Shown in pieces: positions 1-8,358 of a stretch of DNA of 64,000 nt. Position 1 is the stretch's first letter. Each line of letters begins with the position of its first letter. A program made the position numbers and the translations under genes. The DNA comes from Mesorhizobium australicum. GTDB taxonomy: Bacteria > Pseudomonadota > Alphaproteobacteria > Rhizobiales > Rhizobiaceae. The stretch spans positions 744,001 through 808,000 of the forward strand of contig NZ_FXBL01000004.1 in the NCBI RefSeq assembly GCF_900177325.1, written 5' to 3'. The notes beneath the pieces were generated by a model that had not been told where the DNA came from, made no database searches, and saw nothing but the letters and a program-made list of their open reading frames with translations.

Positions 1-760
1 TGGCCGCGATCAGCGCCGCGAGGCAGAAGATGGCGGTGCGGTAGGCGACGACCCGGTAGCCGATAGCCTCGGCGCGCATCTCGTTCTCGCGGATCGCCTT
101 GAGCACCGAGCCGAGCGGCGAGGCGACGACGCGCAGCATGAACAGGAAGAGTGCGAGGCTGGTGAGGAACACGAAATAATAGGCCGCCACGCGCCCGTTG
201 AGCGGCACGTCGAACAGCCGCAGCACCTTGCCGTCGGCGTCCTCGAACAACTTGAAGGCCGGGGAGAACAGGCGCGGCACCTGATAGGTGATGCCGTCCT
301 CGCCACCCGTATATTCGGAGAGCTGCGAAGCGAGCACCAGCATCACCGAGGCCGCGGCCAGCGTGACCATGGCAAAGAAGATCGCCTTCACGCGCAGCGA
401 CAAGAGCCCGATCAGCAGAGCCAGCACCAACGTGGCGACCAGCCCCGCGCCGCCGCCGATGGCGATGGCCGTGAAGCTCGGTCCCATCGCCTTCAGCGCG
501 ATCGCGGTGCCGTAGGCGCCGAGGCCGAAGAACATCGTATGCGCGAAGGACACGATGCCCGTGTAGCCGATGAGCAGATCGTAGCTCGCCACCAGCACGA
601 TGAAGATGCAGATCCGCGCCGCCACCTCCTGCGCCCGCACGTCGGGGAAGAGGAACGGCGCGAAGGCGAGTGCAAGCCCGATGGCAAGCACCACGCCATA
701 GACCGCGAGGCGGCCGGCCGGGACGCGGCGGGGAGCGGTGGTTTCCAGGGCGAGGCTCAT
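1..760 (-). CDS. livM: Branched-chain amino acid ABC transporter permease LivM (partial, 3' end outside window)
   Basis: This is an inner-membrane permease of the HAAT (hydrophobic amino acid/amide) ABC family. About 253 residues are visible from the ATG at 760, starting MSLALETTAPRR; the reading frame stays open to the window edge, so the C-terminus is missing. The protein is strongly hydrophobic with several predicted membrane spans and carries the family's typical 'GYTGIVSFAHTMFFGLGAY' stretch. It is separated from the livH stop codon by only 4 bases and is the last visible gene of the leftward livKGFHM operon. It should pair with LivH to form the translocation channel. The substrate cannot be read from sequence; branched-chain amino acids, amides or urea are all possible. 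Confidence 0.88.
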   Translation of the reverse strand, partial: MSLALETTAPRRVPAGRLAVYGVVLAIGLALAFAPFLFPDVRAQEVAARICIFIVLVASYDLLIGYTGIVSFAHTMFFGLGAYGTAIALKAMGPSFTAIAIGGGAGLVATLVLALLIGLLSLRVKAIFFAMVTLAAASVMLVLASQLSEYTGGEDGITYQVPRLFSPAFKLFEDADGKVLRLFDVPLNGRVAAYYFVFLTSLALFLFMLRVVASPLGSVLKAIRENEMRAEAIGYRVVAYRTAIFCLAALIAA

Positions 761-764
761 GGAG

Positions 765-1751
765 TCATCCCTTCACCGCCGGCTTCAACCCCCACGGCCG
801 CCACAAGAGGATCGCCATCATCAGGATCATGTTGGAGGCGAGCGACAGTTTCGGCGCGAGGAAGGCGACGTAGTTGGCCATCAGCCCGACGAGGATCGCG
901 CCGAGCAGCGAGCCCTGGATCGAACCCAGCCCGCCGATGATGACGACGATGAACACCAGGATCATCAGCTCGCCGCCGATCGCCGGGGTGATCAGGCCCT
1001 GGTAGCCGGCCCACATCGCCCCGCCCATCGCGGCGAGCGCCGAGCCGGCCATGAACACGCCGACAAACAGCCGGTCGATGCGGAAGCCGAGCGATTCCAC
1101 CATTTCACGGTTCTCGACGCCGGCGCGGATGAGCAGCCCGAGCCGGGTGCGGTTGAGCACGAGGTAGAGCGCGACATAGACGGCGAGGCCGAGCAGGAAG
1201 GCGAAGACGCGGTAGATCTCGATCGACACGTCGCCGAGGATGATCGAACCGGTGAGGATCGCCGGCCGGTGCACCTGGATCGGCACGCCGCCCCAGATCG
1301 CAAGGATGAGCTGCTCGGCGACGATCAGCGCCCCCATGGTGATGAGGATCTGCCGCAGGTGGTCCTTGTAGACCGGCTTGACGATGACGCGCTCGAAGGC
1401 CCAGCCGGCGATCGCGCCGAAGGCCGTGGCGGCCCCGATCGCGGCGAACAGCGCGATGAAATTGAGGAACGCGCTGTCGCCGTCGAGCCAGACGCCCAGC
1501 GCCGCGAGCACCGTCGCCGCGATGAAGGCGCCGAAGGAGACGAAGGCCGAATGGCCGAAGTTCAACACGTCCATCAGGCCGAACACCAGTGACAGGCCCG
1601 ACGCCATCAGGAAGATCATCATCCCCATGGAAAGGCCCGCCACCGTCAGCGTCGCCCAGGTGGAGGGCTGGCCGATGAAGACCAGTGCGATCAGCGCCAG
1701 GATGACGGGCAGCATGTAGACGCCGCCGATGCGATCGAGATTCAGGCCCAC
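765..1751 (-). CDS. livH: Branched-chain amino acid ABC transporter permease LivH
   Basis: This is the second inner-membrane permease of the first HAAT transporter, 328 residues, with the family signature 'GLMDVLNFGHSAFVSFGAF' in the N-terminal third and 'VIIGGLGSIQGSLLGAI' near the C-terminus. I chose the GTG at 1751 because GGAG lies about 9 bases upstream; an ATG at 1715 (MLPVILAL) is the alternative. The frame is open further upstream to 1904, but that extension only translates the palindromic repeat. The gene follows livF after a 196-base gap filled by the repeat and precedes livM by 4 bases. Confidence 0.88.
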   Translation of the reverse strand: MGLNLDRIGGVYMLPVILALIALVFIGQPSTWATLTVAGLSMGMMIFLMASGLSLVFGLMDVLNFGHSAFVSFGAFIAATVLAALGVWLDGDSAFLNFIALFAAIGAATAFGAIAGWAFERVIVKPVYKDHLRQILITMGALIVAEQLILAIWGGVPIQVHRPAILTGSIILGDVSIEIYRVFAFLLGLAVYVALYLVLNRTRLGLLIRAGVENREMVESLGFRIDRLFVGVFMAGSALAAMGGAMWAGYQGLITPAIGGELMILVFIVVIIGGLGSIQGSLLGAILVGLMANYVAFLAPKLSLASNMILMMAILLWRPWGLKPAVKG

Positions 1752-1794
1752 GTTGCGACACTCCAGACGGCGATCGGGAAGGGCGCAGAACGAC

Positions 1795-1922
1795 CGCCCC
1801 CTCCACCGCCTTCGGCGGTCCCCCTCCCCCGTGAACGGGGGAGGATAAGGGCGCGGTTGGCGCGACAGCGAATCCTCCCCTGCGAAGCGGGGGAGGGGGA
1901 CCACGAAGTGGTGGAGGGGGCG
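1795..1922. repeat. Head-to-head pair of palindromic intergenic repeat elements inside the liv operon
   Basis: Two copies of a roughly 51-base element lie in inverted orientation (1795-1845 and 1872-1922). Each begins or ends with CGCCCCCTCCACC and contains two internal hairpins, one with a TTCG-type loop (ccgccTTCGgcgg) and one with CCCCCG/CGGGGG arms. Together they form a large inverted repeat with a 26-base spacer. The element fills the gap between livF and livH, so it is transcribed in the operon mRNA. It resembles the REP/RIME-like palindromes of rhizobial genomes; family assignment is inference. Confidence 0.8.
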
Positions 1923-1947
1923 TATCCCGACGCAGCCAGATGGTCCA

Positions 1948-2664
1948 TCAATGCCCCTCCACGCTGAGGCTCAGCAGCCGCGTCTGCAGCGCCGTATCGG
2001 CGACCAGCTCCGCCATCTGCCCCCGATGGACAATGCGGCCGTCGTCGATAACGCCCACCCCGCGCCCCAGCGCCTTGGCGAAGTGGAAGTTCTGCTCGAC
2101 CAGCAGGATCGTTGTCTCCTTGCCGATCTCCCGGAAGGCGTCGATCATGTTGCGGATGATCGAGGGCGCCAGGCCCTTGGTCGGCTCGTCGATCAGGATC
2201 AGGTCGCGCTTCTCGATGATCGCGCGCGAGATGGCGAGCATCTGCTTTTGCCCGCCCGACAGCGCGTAGGCCTGGTTCTTCCAGAACTTTTCTATAGCCG
2301 GGAAGATGGCGAAGATGCGCGCCAGCCGCTCCTTGTCGAAGGTGCCGGTGGCGGCGGCAAGCCGCATGTTCTCCTCGACGGTCAGTCCGCCGAAGATGCC
2401 CATGTTCTCAGGCACGTAGGCGATGCCGAGACGCGCGATGTCCGGCGTCTTCATCGCGGTGATGTCATGGTGGCGAAAGACGATCGCACCTTTGCGCGCC
2501 CGCCACAGCCCCACGATGGTGCGCAGCGTCGTGGTCTTGCCGGCGCCGTTGCGGCCGAGCAGCACATGGACGCCGCCTTCCGGCACGTCGAAGGACACGC
2601 CATGCAGCACGTGATACTGCCCGATGTCGGTGTGGACGTCGTCGAGGCGCAGGATCGCTGTCAT
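1948..2664 (-). CDS. livF: Branched-chain amino acid ABC transporter ATP-binding protein LivF
   Basis: This is a cytoplasmic ATPase of the HAAT transporter, 238 residues, the usual length. Walker A is GRNGAGKTT (37-45), the signature is LSGGQ (135-139) and Walker B is LILIDE (155-160). The ATG at 2664 overlaps the livG stop codon in a 4-base TCAT (ATGA on the coding strand), indicating translational coupling. The domain ends at a TGA at 1948, followed by the palindromic repeat that separates the ATPase genes from the permease genes. Confidence 0.92.
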   Translation of the reverse strand: MTAILRLDDVHTDIGQYHVLHGVSFDVPEGGVHVLLGRNGAGKTTTLRTIVGLWRARKGAIVFRHHDITAMKTPDIARLGIAYVPENMGIFGGLTVEENMRLAAATGTFDKERLARIFAIFPAIEKFWKNQAYALSGGQKQMLAISRAIIEKRDLILIDEPTKGLAPSIIRNMIDAFREIGKETTILLVEQNFHFAKALGRGVGVIDDGRIVHRGQMAELVADTALQTRLLSLSVEGH

Positions 2665-3425
2665 GCGACGTCCTCCGCGCCCTGGCCGAGATATATCTCG
2701 CGCACGATCGGCATGGCCATCACCTCGTCCGGCTTGCCGTCGGCGACGAGCTCGCCATTGTGCAGCACGATGATGCGGTCGGCGAGCGCGCGCACCACGT
2801 CCATCTTGTGCTCGACCAGGAGGATGGTCTTCGACCGGTCCTGCTTGATCGCCGCGATCAGGTCGAGGATCGCCGGCGCTTCGGCCGACGACATGCCGGC
2901 GGTCGGCTCGTCGAACATGAAGATGTCGGGCTTCATCGCGATCATCATCGCGACCTCCAGCTTGCGCTGGTCGCCGTGGGGAAGCGCCGAAGCCGGGAGG
3001 TCCGCGACGGAAGCCAGTCGGCTCGACGCGAGGTGCTCCTCCGTCTCCGCATTGATGTCCGCAAGGCGTGCGGCGCTGCGAAACACGTCCGGCCCCTTGC
3101 CGGCGCGGGCCTGCACGACGAGACGGATATTCTCGCGCACGGAGAGTTTCGGGAACAGGTTCGTAAGCTGGAAAGCGCGGCCGACGCCCGATTTGGCCCG
3201 GGCCGACGGCGACAGGCGCGTGATCTCCGTCTCGCCCTTGAAGATCCGGCCGGAGGTCGGCGTCAACTGGCCGGAGACGAGGTTGAACCACGTCGTCTTG
3301 CCGGCGCCGTTCGGCCCGACGATGACCGTCAGCTCGCCCGGCTGGAACGCTGCGGTCACATCATTGACCGCGGCGTGCCCGCCGAAGCGGATCGTCAGGT
3401 TTTCGGTGCGGAGGGAGGGATTCAT
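2661..3425 (-). CDS. livG: Branched-chain amino acid ABC transporter ATP-binding protein LivG
   Basis: This is the second ATPase of the transporter, 254 residues, with Walker A GPNGAGKTT, a LivG-type 'VGRAFQLTNLFPKLSV' Q-loop region and the C-terminal motif REIYLGQG. The ATG at 3425 (MNPSLRTENL) is the likely start. A TTG 15 bases further upstream is possible but unconvincing. No Shine-Dalgarno sequence is visible before the ATG; instead the start codon directly abuts one arm of a 24-base perfect inverted repeat, so initiation may depend on that structure. It overlaps livF by 4 bases. Confidence 0.9.
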   Translation of the reverse strand: MNPSLRTENLTIRFGGHAAVNDVTAAFQPGELTVIVGPNGAGKTTWFNLVSGQLTPTSGRIFKGETEITRLSPSARAKSGVGRAFQLTNLFPKLSVRENIRLVVQARAGKGPDVFRSAARLADINAETEEHLASSRLASVADLPASALPHGDQRKLEVAMMIAMKPDIFMFDEPTAGMSSAEAPAILDLIAAIKQDRSKTILLVEHKMDVVRALADRIIVLHNGELVADGKPDEVMAMPIVREIYLGQGAEDVA

Positions 3426-3521
3426 AGGGCAGTAGGGCAATAGGGCAGGAAGGCAGTAGGGGATTTCGTGGAGAGACGCGGCTGCCGCGCTTCCCTACTG
3501 CCCTATTGCCCTACTGCCCTA
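3425..3521. repeat. Perfect 24-base inverted repeat between livK and livG
   Basis: Arms at 3425-3448 and 3498-3521 are exact reverse complements built from iterated 8-base units (TAGGGCAG/TAGGGCAA). The 49-base centre contains further partial units and a small GC hairpin. On the transcribed (minus) strand this gives a long stem-loop between the substrate-binding protein gene and the rest of the operon, ending at the livG start codon. It could stabilise the livK message or restrict livG translation. Confidence 0.8.
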
Positions 3522-3533
3522 CTCCCCCTCTCC

Positions 3534-4733
3534 TTACTGCTGGTTGTTCCGCCCGATCGGGATCTTCATCTCCTCGGGTTTGATCTCGCGGACGAGCTCC
3601 GGGATCGCCCAGGCGACGTTCGGATCGACCTTGATCTTGAAGTGATACATCGACTGCAGCGCCTGGTGATCTTCCGTACGGAAGGTCATCGGGCCCTTCG
3701 GCGTGTCGAAGCTCATGCCTTCCATCGTCTTGATCAGCGTCTCGGTCTCCCAGTCCGAGGCGGTCTCGAGCGCCTTGGCCACCGCCATCGCGGCGGCGAA
3801 ACCGCCGGCGGTGAAGAAGTCCGGCGGCGCGTTGAAACGCTTCTGGTGCTCGGCGACGAACCAGTCGTTCACCGGGTTCTTCGGCGCCTCGTAATAGTAG
3901 TAGATGGCGCCTTCCATGCCGGGCACCTTCTTGTAGCCGGCGAGTGCCGGCAGGATGTTGCCGCCGGTCGACAGCTCGATGCCGTAGCGGCCCGGATCGG
4001 CGGTGACGAGCGGCGTCATGGCGTCGATGCCGGCGACGTAGATGACGATCACCTTGCGGCCCTGCTTGTCCTTGAGCGCGTTGAACAGGCGCTCGATCGG
4101 TGCGGTGAAGTCGGTCGTCTGCTGCGGCACGTATTCCTCGTGCACCAAGTTCGCGCCGGTTCCTTCGAGCGCGGTCTTGAAGGCGACGACGCCGTCGCGA
4201 CCGAACGCATAGTCCTGCGCCAGCGTGGCGATGTAGAGGTTGCTGTCCGGCTTCAGCGCCAGCGCCTGCGCCTGCATGTCCATCGAGGAGTTGCGCGAGG
4301 TCTTGAAGACGTAGCGGTTGGAATCCTTGCCTGTCAGGCCGTCGGCGACGGCGGGCTCGACCAGCAGGATCTTCTCGTTTTCGGCAGCGACCGGCAGCAT
4401 GGCCATCGCGACGCCGGAAGAGGTGTCGCCGACGGCGAACACGACGTCCTCGTCGGCATAAGCCTCGGCGAGCAGCGCACGCGCGATGTCGGGCTTGAAC
4501 TGCGAGTCCTTCTTCACCAGCTCGATCTTGCGGCCCTTGATCTCGTTCGTGCCCTTGGTTGCATATTCGAGACCCATCTCGAAGCCGGTGTGGGTCTGCT
4601 TCGAATAGGCTTCGAGCGGCGAGCCCGACAAGCCGTGGATCAGCGCGATCTTGGCCGGCCCGTCCTGCGCCAGGACCGGTTGCGCGACCATCAGCGCGGA
4701 AGCCGCAGCCAGCGCCGTCAGCAATCTTCTCAT
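3534..4733 (-). CDS. livK: Periplasmic substrate-binding protein of HAAT ABC transporter (LivK-like)
   Basis: This is a periplasmic type I solute-binding protein (Peripla_BP_6 family), 399 residues, that captures the substrate for the downstream permease. A Sec signal peptide is evident: MRRLLTALAAASALMVAQ, with cleavage after VLA. The mature part begins DGPAKIALIHGLSGSPLEAY, and the family's 'NRYVFKTSRNSSMDMQAQA' region is present. The ATG at 4733 is supported by GGAGG 9 bases upstream. It is the first gene of the leftward operon and lies divergent from the PAS-LuxR regulator, separated by 258 bases. Confidence 0.9.
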   Translation of the reverse strand: MRRLLTALAAASALMVAQPVLAQDGPAKIALIHGLSGSPLEAYSKQTHTGFEMGLEYATKGTNEIKGRKIELVKKDSQFKPDIARALLAEAYADEDVVFAVGDTSSGVAMAMLPVAAENEKILLVEPAVADGLTGKDSNRYVFKTSRNSSMDMQAQALALKPDSNLYIATLAQDYAFGRDGVVAFKTALEGTGANLVHEEYVPQQTTDFTAPIERLFNALKDKQGRKVIVIYVAGIDAMTPLVTADPGRYGIELSTGGNILPALAGYKKVPGMEGAIYYYYEAPKNPVNDWFVAEHQKRFNAPPDFFTAGGFAAAMAVAKALETASDWETETLIKTMEGMSFDTPKGPMTFRTEDHQALQSMYHFKIKVDPNVAWAIPELVREIKPEEMKIPIGRNNQQ

Positions 4734-4991
4734 CGTTGGTTCCTCCACCAGTTCGACCGAACAGAATTCGATGCGCGCCCTCCCCGTCGGCGGGAAGGCA
4801 GCGAATTCGTCTGGGAGGGACAATCGTGCCAAGCGGACCGGCAAGCGGTCGCAGCAGGCGCAACATTCTCCTCCCGTCGCGTGCGACGATACTGCTCGCC
4901 TCGGCTCTTTGTGGCCCGCTGGCATGACGCAACGCTTTGATTATTATCGTCAGCCAGACACACGGGCGGCAATATCGTATAAATACGCGCA

Positions 4992-5549
4992 ATGCTGACA
5001 CGCGAAGAGCTCGAACAGATTGCGTTCCACTACTCTCCGGTCGGCATCGTGCTGACCGAAAGCAGGATCATCCGTGCCTGCAACCCCGCCTTCGCCGAGA
5101 TGTTCGGCTATGTGCCCGAAGAGCTCATCGACCAGTCCTTCGCAATTCTCTATCCGACCCTAGAAGAGTTCGTCGCGATCCGCGACGTCGGCGTCGAGCC
5201 GTTGAGGAAGACCAATCGCTACACCGACGAGCGCATCATGGCGCGCCGCGACGGCTCGCTGTTCTGGTGCCGGGTGCGCGGCCATTCGTTGACGCGCCAG
5301 GACGATCCGCTGCGCCGCGCGGTGTGGAGCTTCGCCGACCTTTCCGAGTTCCGGCCCGTCTCGCCGCTCACCACCCGCGAGCGGCAGATCGTCATGCATC
5401 TGGGCGAAGGGCGGACGTCGAAGGAGATCGCGCGCATGCTGACGATCTCCCCGCGCACGGTGGAAGCCTATCGCGCGCGGCTCATGAAGAAGCACAAGGC
5501 GAGCAACGTGGCCGAGCTTCTCGCCCATCTTGGCGGCATGCCGCAGTAG
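4992..5549 (+). CDS. PAS domain and LuxR-type HTH transcriptional regulator
   Basis: This cytoplasmic regulator has 185 residues. An N-terminal PAS domain (about residues 8-118) includes 'IRACNPAFAEMFGYVPEEL' and the C-cap 'SLFWCRVRGHSL'. A LuxR/FixJ-type helix-turn-helix follows (about 122-175, LTTRERQIV ... SKEIARMLTISPRTVEAYRA). There is no receiver domain, so the PAS domain is presumably the sensor; its ligand is unknown. Divergent placement next to livK makes that transporter operon the obvious candidate target, but this is inference from position only. Confidence 0.88.
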   Translation: MLTREELEQIAFHYSPVGIVLTESRIIRACNPAFAEMFGYVPEELIDQSFAILYPTLEEFVAIRDVGVEPLRKTNRYTDERIMARRDGSLFWCRVRGHSLTRQDDPLRRAVWSFADLSEFRPVSPLTTRERQIVMHLGEGRTSKEIARMLTISPRTVEAYRARLMKKHKASNVAELLAHLGGMPQ

Positions 5550-5685
5550 TTTTCTAGCCCCACGCGTCTCTTCGAACATTTGTGCCCGCCGCAAACCTTG
5601 CGGTGACGGGAAGGCATCCCCATACTCGGGAAGCGGGCCTCGGCCTGCTCCCTTTTTCGCTGCTCATTTTTTCGAGGCTTGCCGC

Positions 5686-7554
5686 ATGCTGCATGAAATG
5701 CCCCTCATCGCCACGATCGTCGCAGGCCTGGGGTTGGCATTCGTGTTCGGCGCCATTGCCAACCGGCTCAAGATTCCGCCTCTGGTCGGATATCTGGTCG
5801 CGGGCGTGCTCGTGGGCCCGTATACGCCCGGCTTCGTCGCCGACCAGAGCCTGGCGACGGAACTCGCCGAGCTTGGCGTCATCCTGCTGATGTTCGGCGT
5901 CGGCCTGCATTTCTCGCTCAAGGATCTCCTGTCCGTGCGCGCGATCGCGGTGCCGGGCGCCGTGGTACAGATCGGCTTCGCCACCTTGCTCGGCATGGGG
6001 CTCGCCTGGCTGATGGGATGGGATCTCGGCGCCGGCCTCGTGTTCGGCCTGGCGCTGTCCGTCGCCTCGACCGTGGTGCTGCTGCGCGCCCTGCAGGAGC
6101 GCCGCATCCTTGAGACGGAGCGCGGACGCATCGCCGTCGGCTGGCTGATCGTCGAGGACCTCGCCATGGTGCTGGCGCTCGTGCTGCTGCCGGCGCTGGC
6201 GGGCGTGCTGGGCGGCAACGGCGCCACCGCGACGGTTGTGGATCACCCTCCGTCCGTCCTCTCGGATCTGTTTGGAGCGAGCGTCACCGGCGTCATCGCC
6301 CTGACCGTCGCCAAGGTCGCCGCCTTCGTGATCCTCATGCTCGTGGTCGGGCGCAAGGTCATTCCGTGGATCCTGCATTACGTCGCCCACACCGGCTCGC
6401 GCGAGCTGTTCCGCCTGGCGGTGCTGGCGATCGCGCTGGGCGTCGCCTACGGCGCAGCGCAGCTCTTCGACGTGTCGCTGGCACTCGGTGCCTTCTTCGC
6501 CGGCATGATCATGAGCGAGTCGGAACTGTCGCATCAGGCGGCCGAGGAATCGCTGCCGTTGCGCGACGCCTTCTCCGTTCTTTTCTTCGTGTCGGTCGGC
6601 ATGCTGTTCGACCCATACAGCCTGATGGAGAGCCCGCTGCCGGTGCTGGCGACGTTGTTCATCATCGTCATCGGCAAGTCGGTCGCGGCCTTTCTCATCG
6701 TCATCGCTTTCCGCTATCCGATCGGCACCGCGCTGGTGATTTCGGCGAGCCTCGCGCAAATTGGCGAGTTCTCCTTCATCCTGGCCGAGCTCGGGGTTGG
6801 GCTGGGCCTGCTGCCGGAACAGGGGCGCGACCTGATCCTCGCCGGAGCCATCCTGTCGATCGTGCTCAACCCTGTGGTGTTCGCCGCCGTCGACTGGCTG
6901 AGGCCGCGCCTCGAAAAGCGAGCGGCCGCGGTCCAGCCTGCGCCGCAGCCCGTTGGGCCGCCTGCTCCGGGAACGCCGGAGGAGCCGGCTCCCGCGCCGG
7001 CCGAGGTGGTCGATCCCGAGCAGGCGCCCGACACGACGACGCTCACCGACCATACGATCCTCGTCGGCTACGGCCGCGTCGGCAGCCTGACCGGCAGGGC
7101 GTTGCGGGATGCCGGCTCGGCCGTTCTGGTGATCGAGGATTCCGACAAGGCCGCCGAAAAGATCCGCAATGACGGCATCGAGGTGATCAACGGCAACGCG
7201 GCCCGCGCCGACGTGCTGGCGGCGGCCAACCCCGCCGGGGCCAGGCGCATCATCCTGGCGATCCCCAACGCCTTCGAGGCTGGACCCGTGGTGACGCGCG
7301 CCAAGGCGGCGAACCCCGATATCAGGGTGATCGCTCGCGCGCATTCGGATGCCGAGGTGGAGCACCTGAAAGGGCTCGGCGCCGACCATGTCATCATGGG
7401 TGAGCGCGAGATCGCGCGCGGCATGGTCGAGCAGGTGCTTGGCACGCCGGCTGCATTGGCGAAGGAGCCGGACAGCGACGTGCTGCCGACGACCAGGCTC
7501 GACACGCCTCCGGTCTCGCCGCCGAAGCCCGCGGACGAGGGCGATAAGCCCTGA
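5686..7554 (+). CDS. ybaL: YbaL/KefB-type monovalent cation:proton antiporter (CPA2) with TrkA-N domain
   Basis: This inner-membrane CPA2 antiporter has 622 residues. The N-terminal Na+/H+-exchanger domain of about 12 membrane spans (residues 1-400) contains 'GYLVAGVLVGPYTPGFVAD' and 'LGVILLMFGVGLHFSLKDL', which closely follow E. coli YbaL. A proline/alanine-rich linker (about 420-445) leads to a TrkA-N Rossmann domain with GYGRVGSLTG, expected to bind NAD(H) or another nucleotide. A short acidic tail follows. The ATG at 5686 has GAGG upstream; an open frame before it lacks YbaL similarity. The stop codon abuts the stop of the convergent SDR gene. Confidence 0.9.
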   Translation: MLHEMPLIATIVAGLGLAFVFGAIANRLKIPPLVGYLVAGVLVGPYTPGFVADQSLATELAELGVILLMFGVGLHFSLKDLLSVRAIAVPGAVVQIGFATLLGMGLAWLMGWDLGAGLVFGLALSVASTVVLLRALQERRILETERGRIAVGWLIVEDLAMVLALVLLPALAGVLGGNGATATVVDHPPSVLSDLFGASVTGVIALTVAKVAAFVILMLVVGRKVIPWILHYVAHTGSRELFRLAVLAIALGVAYGAAQLFDVSLALGAFFAGMIMSESELSHQAAEESLPLRDAFSVLFFVSVGMLFDPYSLMESPLPVLATLFIIVIGKSVAAFLIVIAFRYPIGTALVISASLAQIGEFSFILAELGVGLGLLPEQGRDLILAGAILSIVLNPVVFAAVDWLRPRLEKRAAAVQPAPQPVGPPAPGTPEEPAPAPAEVVDPEQAPDTTTLTDHTILVGYGRVGSLTGRALRDAGSAVLVIEDSDKAAEKIRNDGIEVINGNAARADVLAAANPAGARRIILAIPNAFEAGPVVTRAKAANPDIRVIARAHSDAEVEHLKGLGADHVIMGEREIARGMVEQVLGTPAALAKEPDSDVLPTTRLDTPPVSPPKPADEGDKP

Positions 7555-8301
7555 TCAGACGTGCTGACCGCCGTTGATGTGGATCTCGCTGCCCGTTACG
7601 TAGGACGCCTGGTTCGAGCACAGGAAGTAAATGATGTCCGCCACTTCCGACGTGGCGCCCAGGCGGCGTAGCGGGATGGTCTCGACGATCTTGTCGGTGC
7701 CGGGGGAGAGGATCGCCGTGTCGATCTCGCCCGGCGCGATCGCGTTGACGCGGATGCCGTGCGGGCCGAAGTCGGCTGCCATCTCGCGTGTCAGCGAACC
7801 GAGCGCTGCCTTCGACGTCGCATAGGACGTCCCGGCGAAGGGGTGCACTCGCGTGCCGGCGATCGAGGTCACGTTGACGATCGAGCCCTGCGCTGCGGCC
7901 AGTTCCTTGAACAGGCCGCGGGCGAGCATGATCGGGGCGAAGAAATTCACCTGGAACACGTCGCGCCAGACATGCATCGGCGTGTCAAGCGAGTTCATCC
8001 GCCCGCCGTCCTTGAGCTTGGGTGAGATGCCGGCATTATTGACGAGCGCGTGCAGCTGGCCGCCGTTCGTCTCCAGGCGGTGGCGGATTTCGGAGACGGC
8101 GATTCCGACATCCTCCTGGTCCGACAGGTCGACCTTGATGTGGTCGTCGGGGCCTGCGGGCCAGGGACAGTCCTCGGAGAAGGCCTGGCGCGAACAGGTG
8201 ATGACGCGCCATCCTTCGCGGGAGAAGCGCTTCACCGTCGCATGGCCGATGCCACGGCTGGCGCCGGTCAGGACAAGGGTCTTTCGCATCGCATCCGCCA
8301 T
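7555..8301 (-). CDS. SDR family NAD(P)-dependent oxidoreductase
   Basis: This is a classical short-chain dehydrogenase/reductase of 248 residues. It shows the glycine-rich cofactor motif TGASRGIGHA near the N-terminus, the NNAG motif, a Ser/Tyr/Lys active site (NVTSIAG ... YATSK) and the C-terminal 'GSEIHINGGQHV'. The start at 8301 is preceded by GGAGGCTCCCG. Its stop codon is immediately adjacent to that of ybaL (tgatca), so the two transcripts converge without an intergenic gap. The substrate is unknown; the C-terminus resembles the 3-oxoacyl reductase-like subgroup. Confidence 0.88.
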   Translation of the reverse strand: MADAMRKTLVLTGASRGIGHATVKRFSREGWRVITCSRQAFSEDCPWPAGPDDHIKVDLSDQEDVGIAVSEIRHRLETNGGQLHALVNNAGISPKLKDGGRMNSLDTPMHVWRDVFQVNFFAPIMLARGLFKELAAAQGSIVNVTSIAGTRVHPFAGTSYATSKAALGSLTREMAADFGPHGIRVNAIAPGEIDTAILSPGTDKIVETIPLRRLGATSEVADIIYFLCSNQASYVTGSEIHINGGQHV

Positions 8302-8358
8302 CGGGAGCCTCCGCTGCGCTATGTAGCGGAGGACTTCGTTCTTAGCGAGAGGGACGGT

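Noticed and set aside
1752..1904. N-terminal extension of livH up to 1904
   Set aside because: It translates the palindromic repeat element; the GTG at 1751 has a Shine-Dalgarno sequence and fits the family N-terminus.
3425..3521. Iterated CCCTACTG-type units read as a CRISPR array
   Set aside because: The units are short, form one inverted repeat and have no spacers; no cas genes are present.
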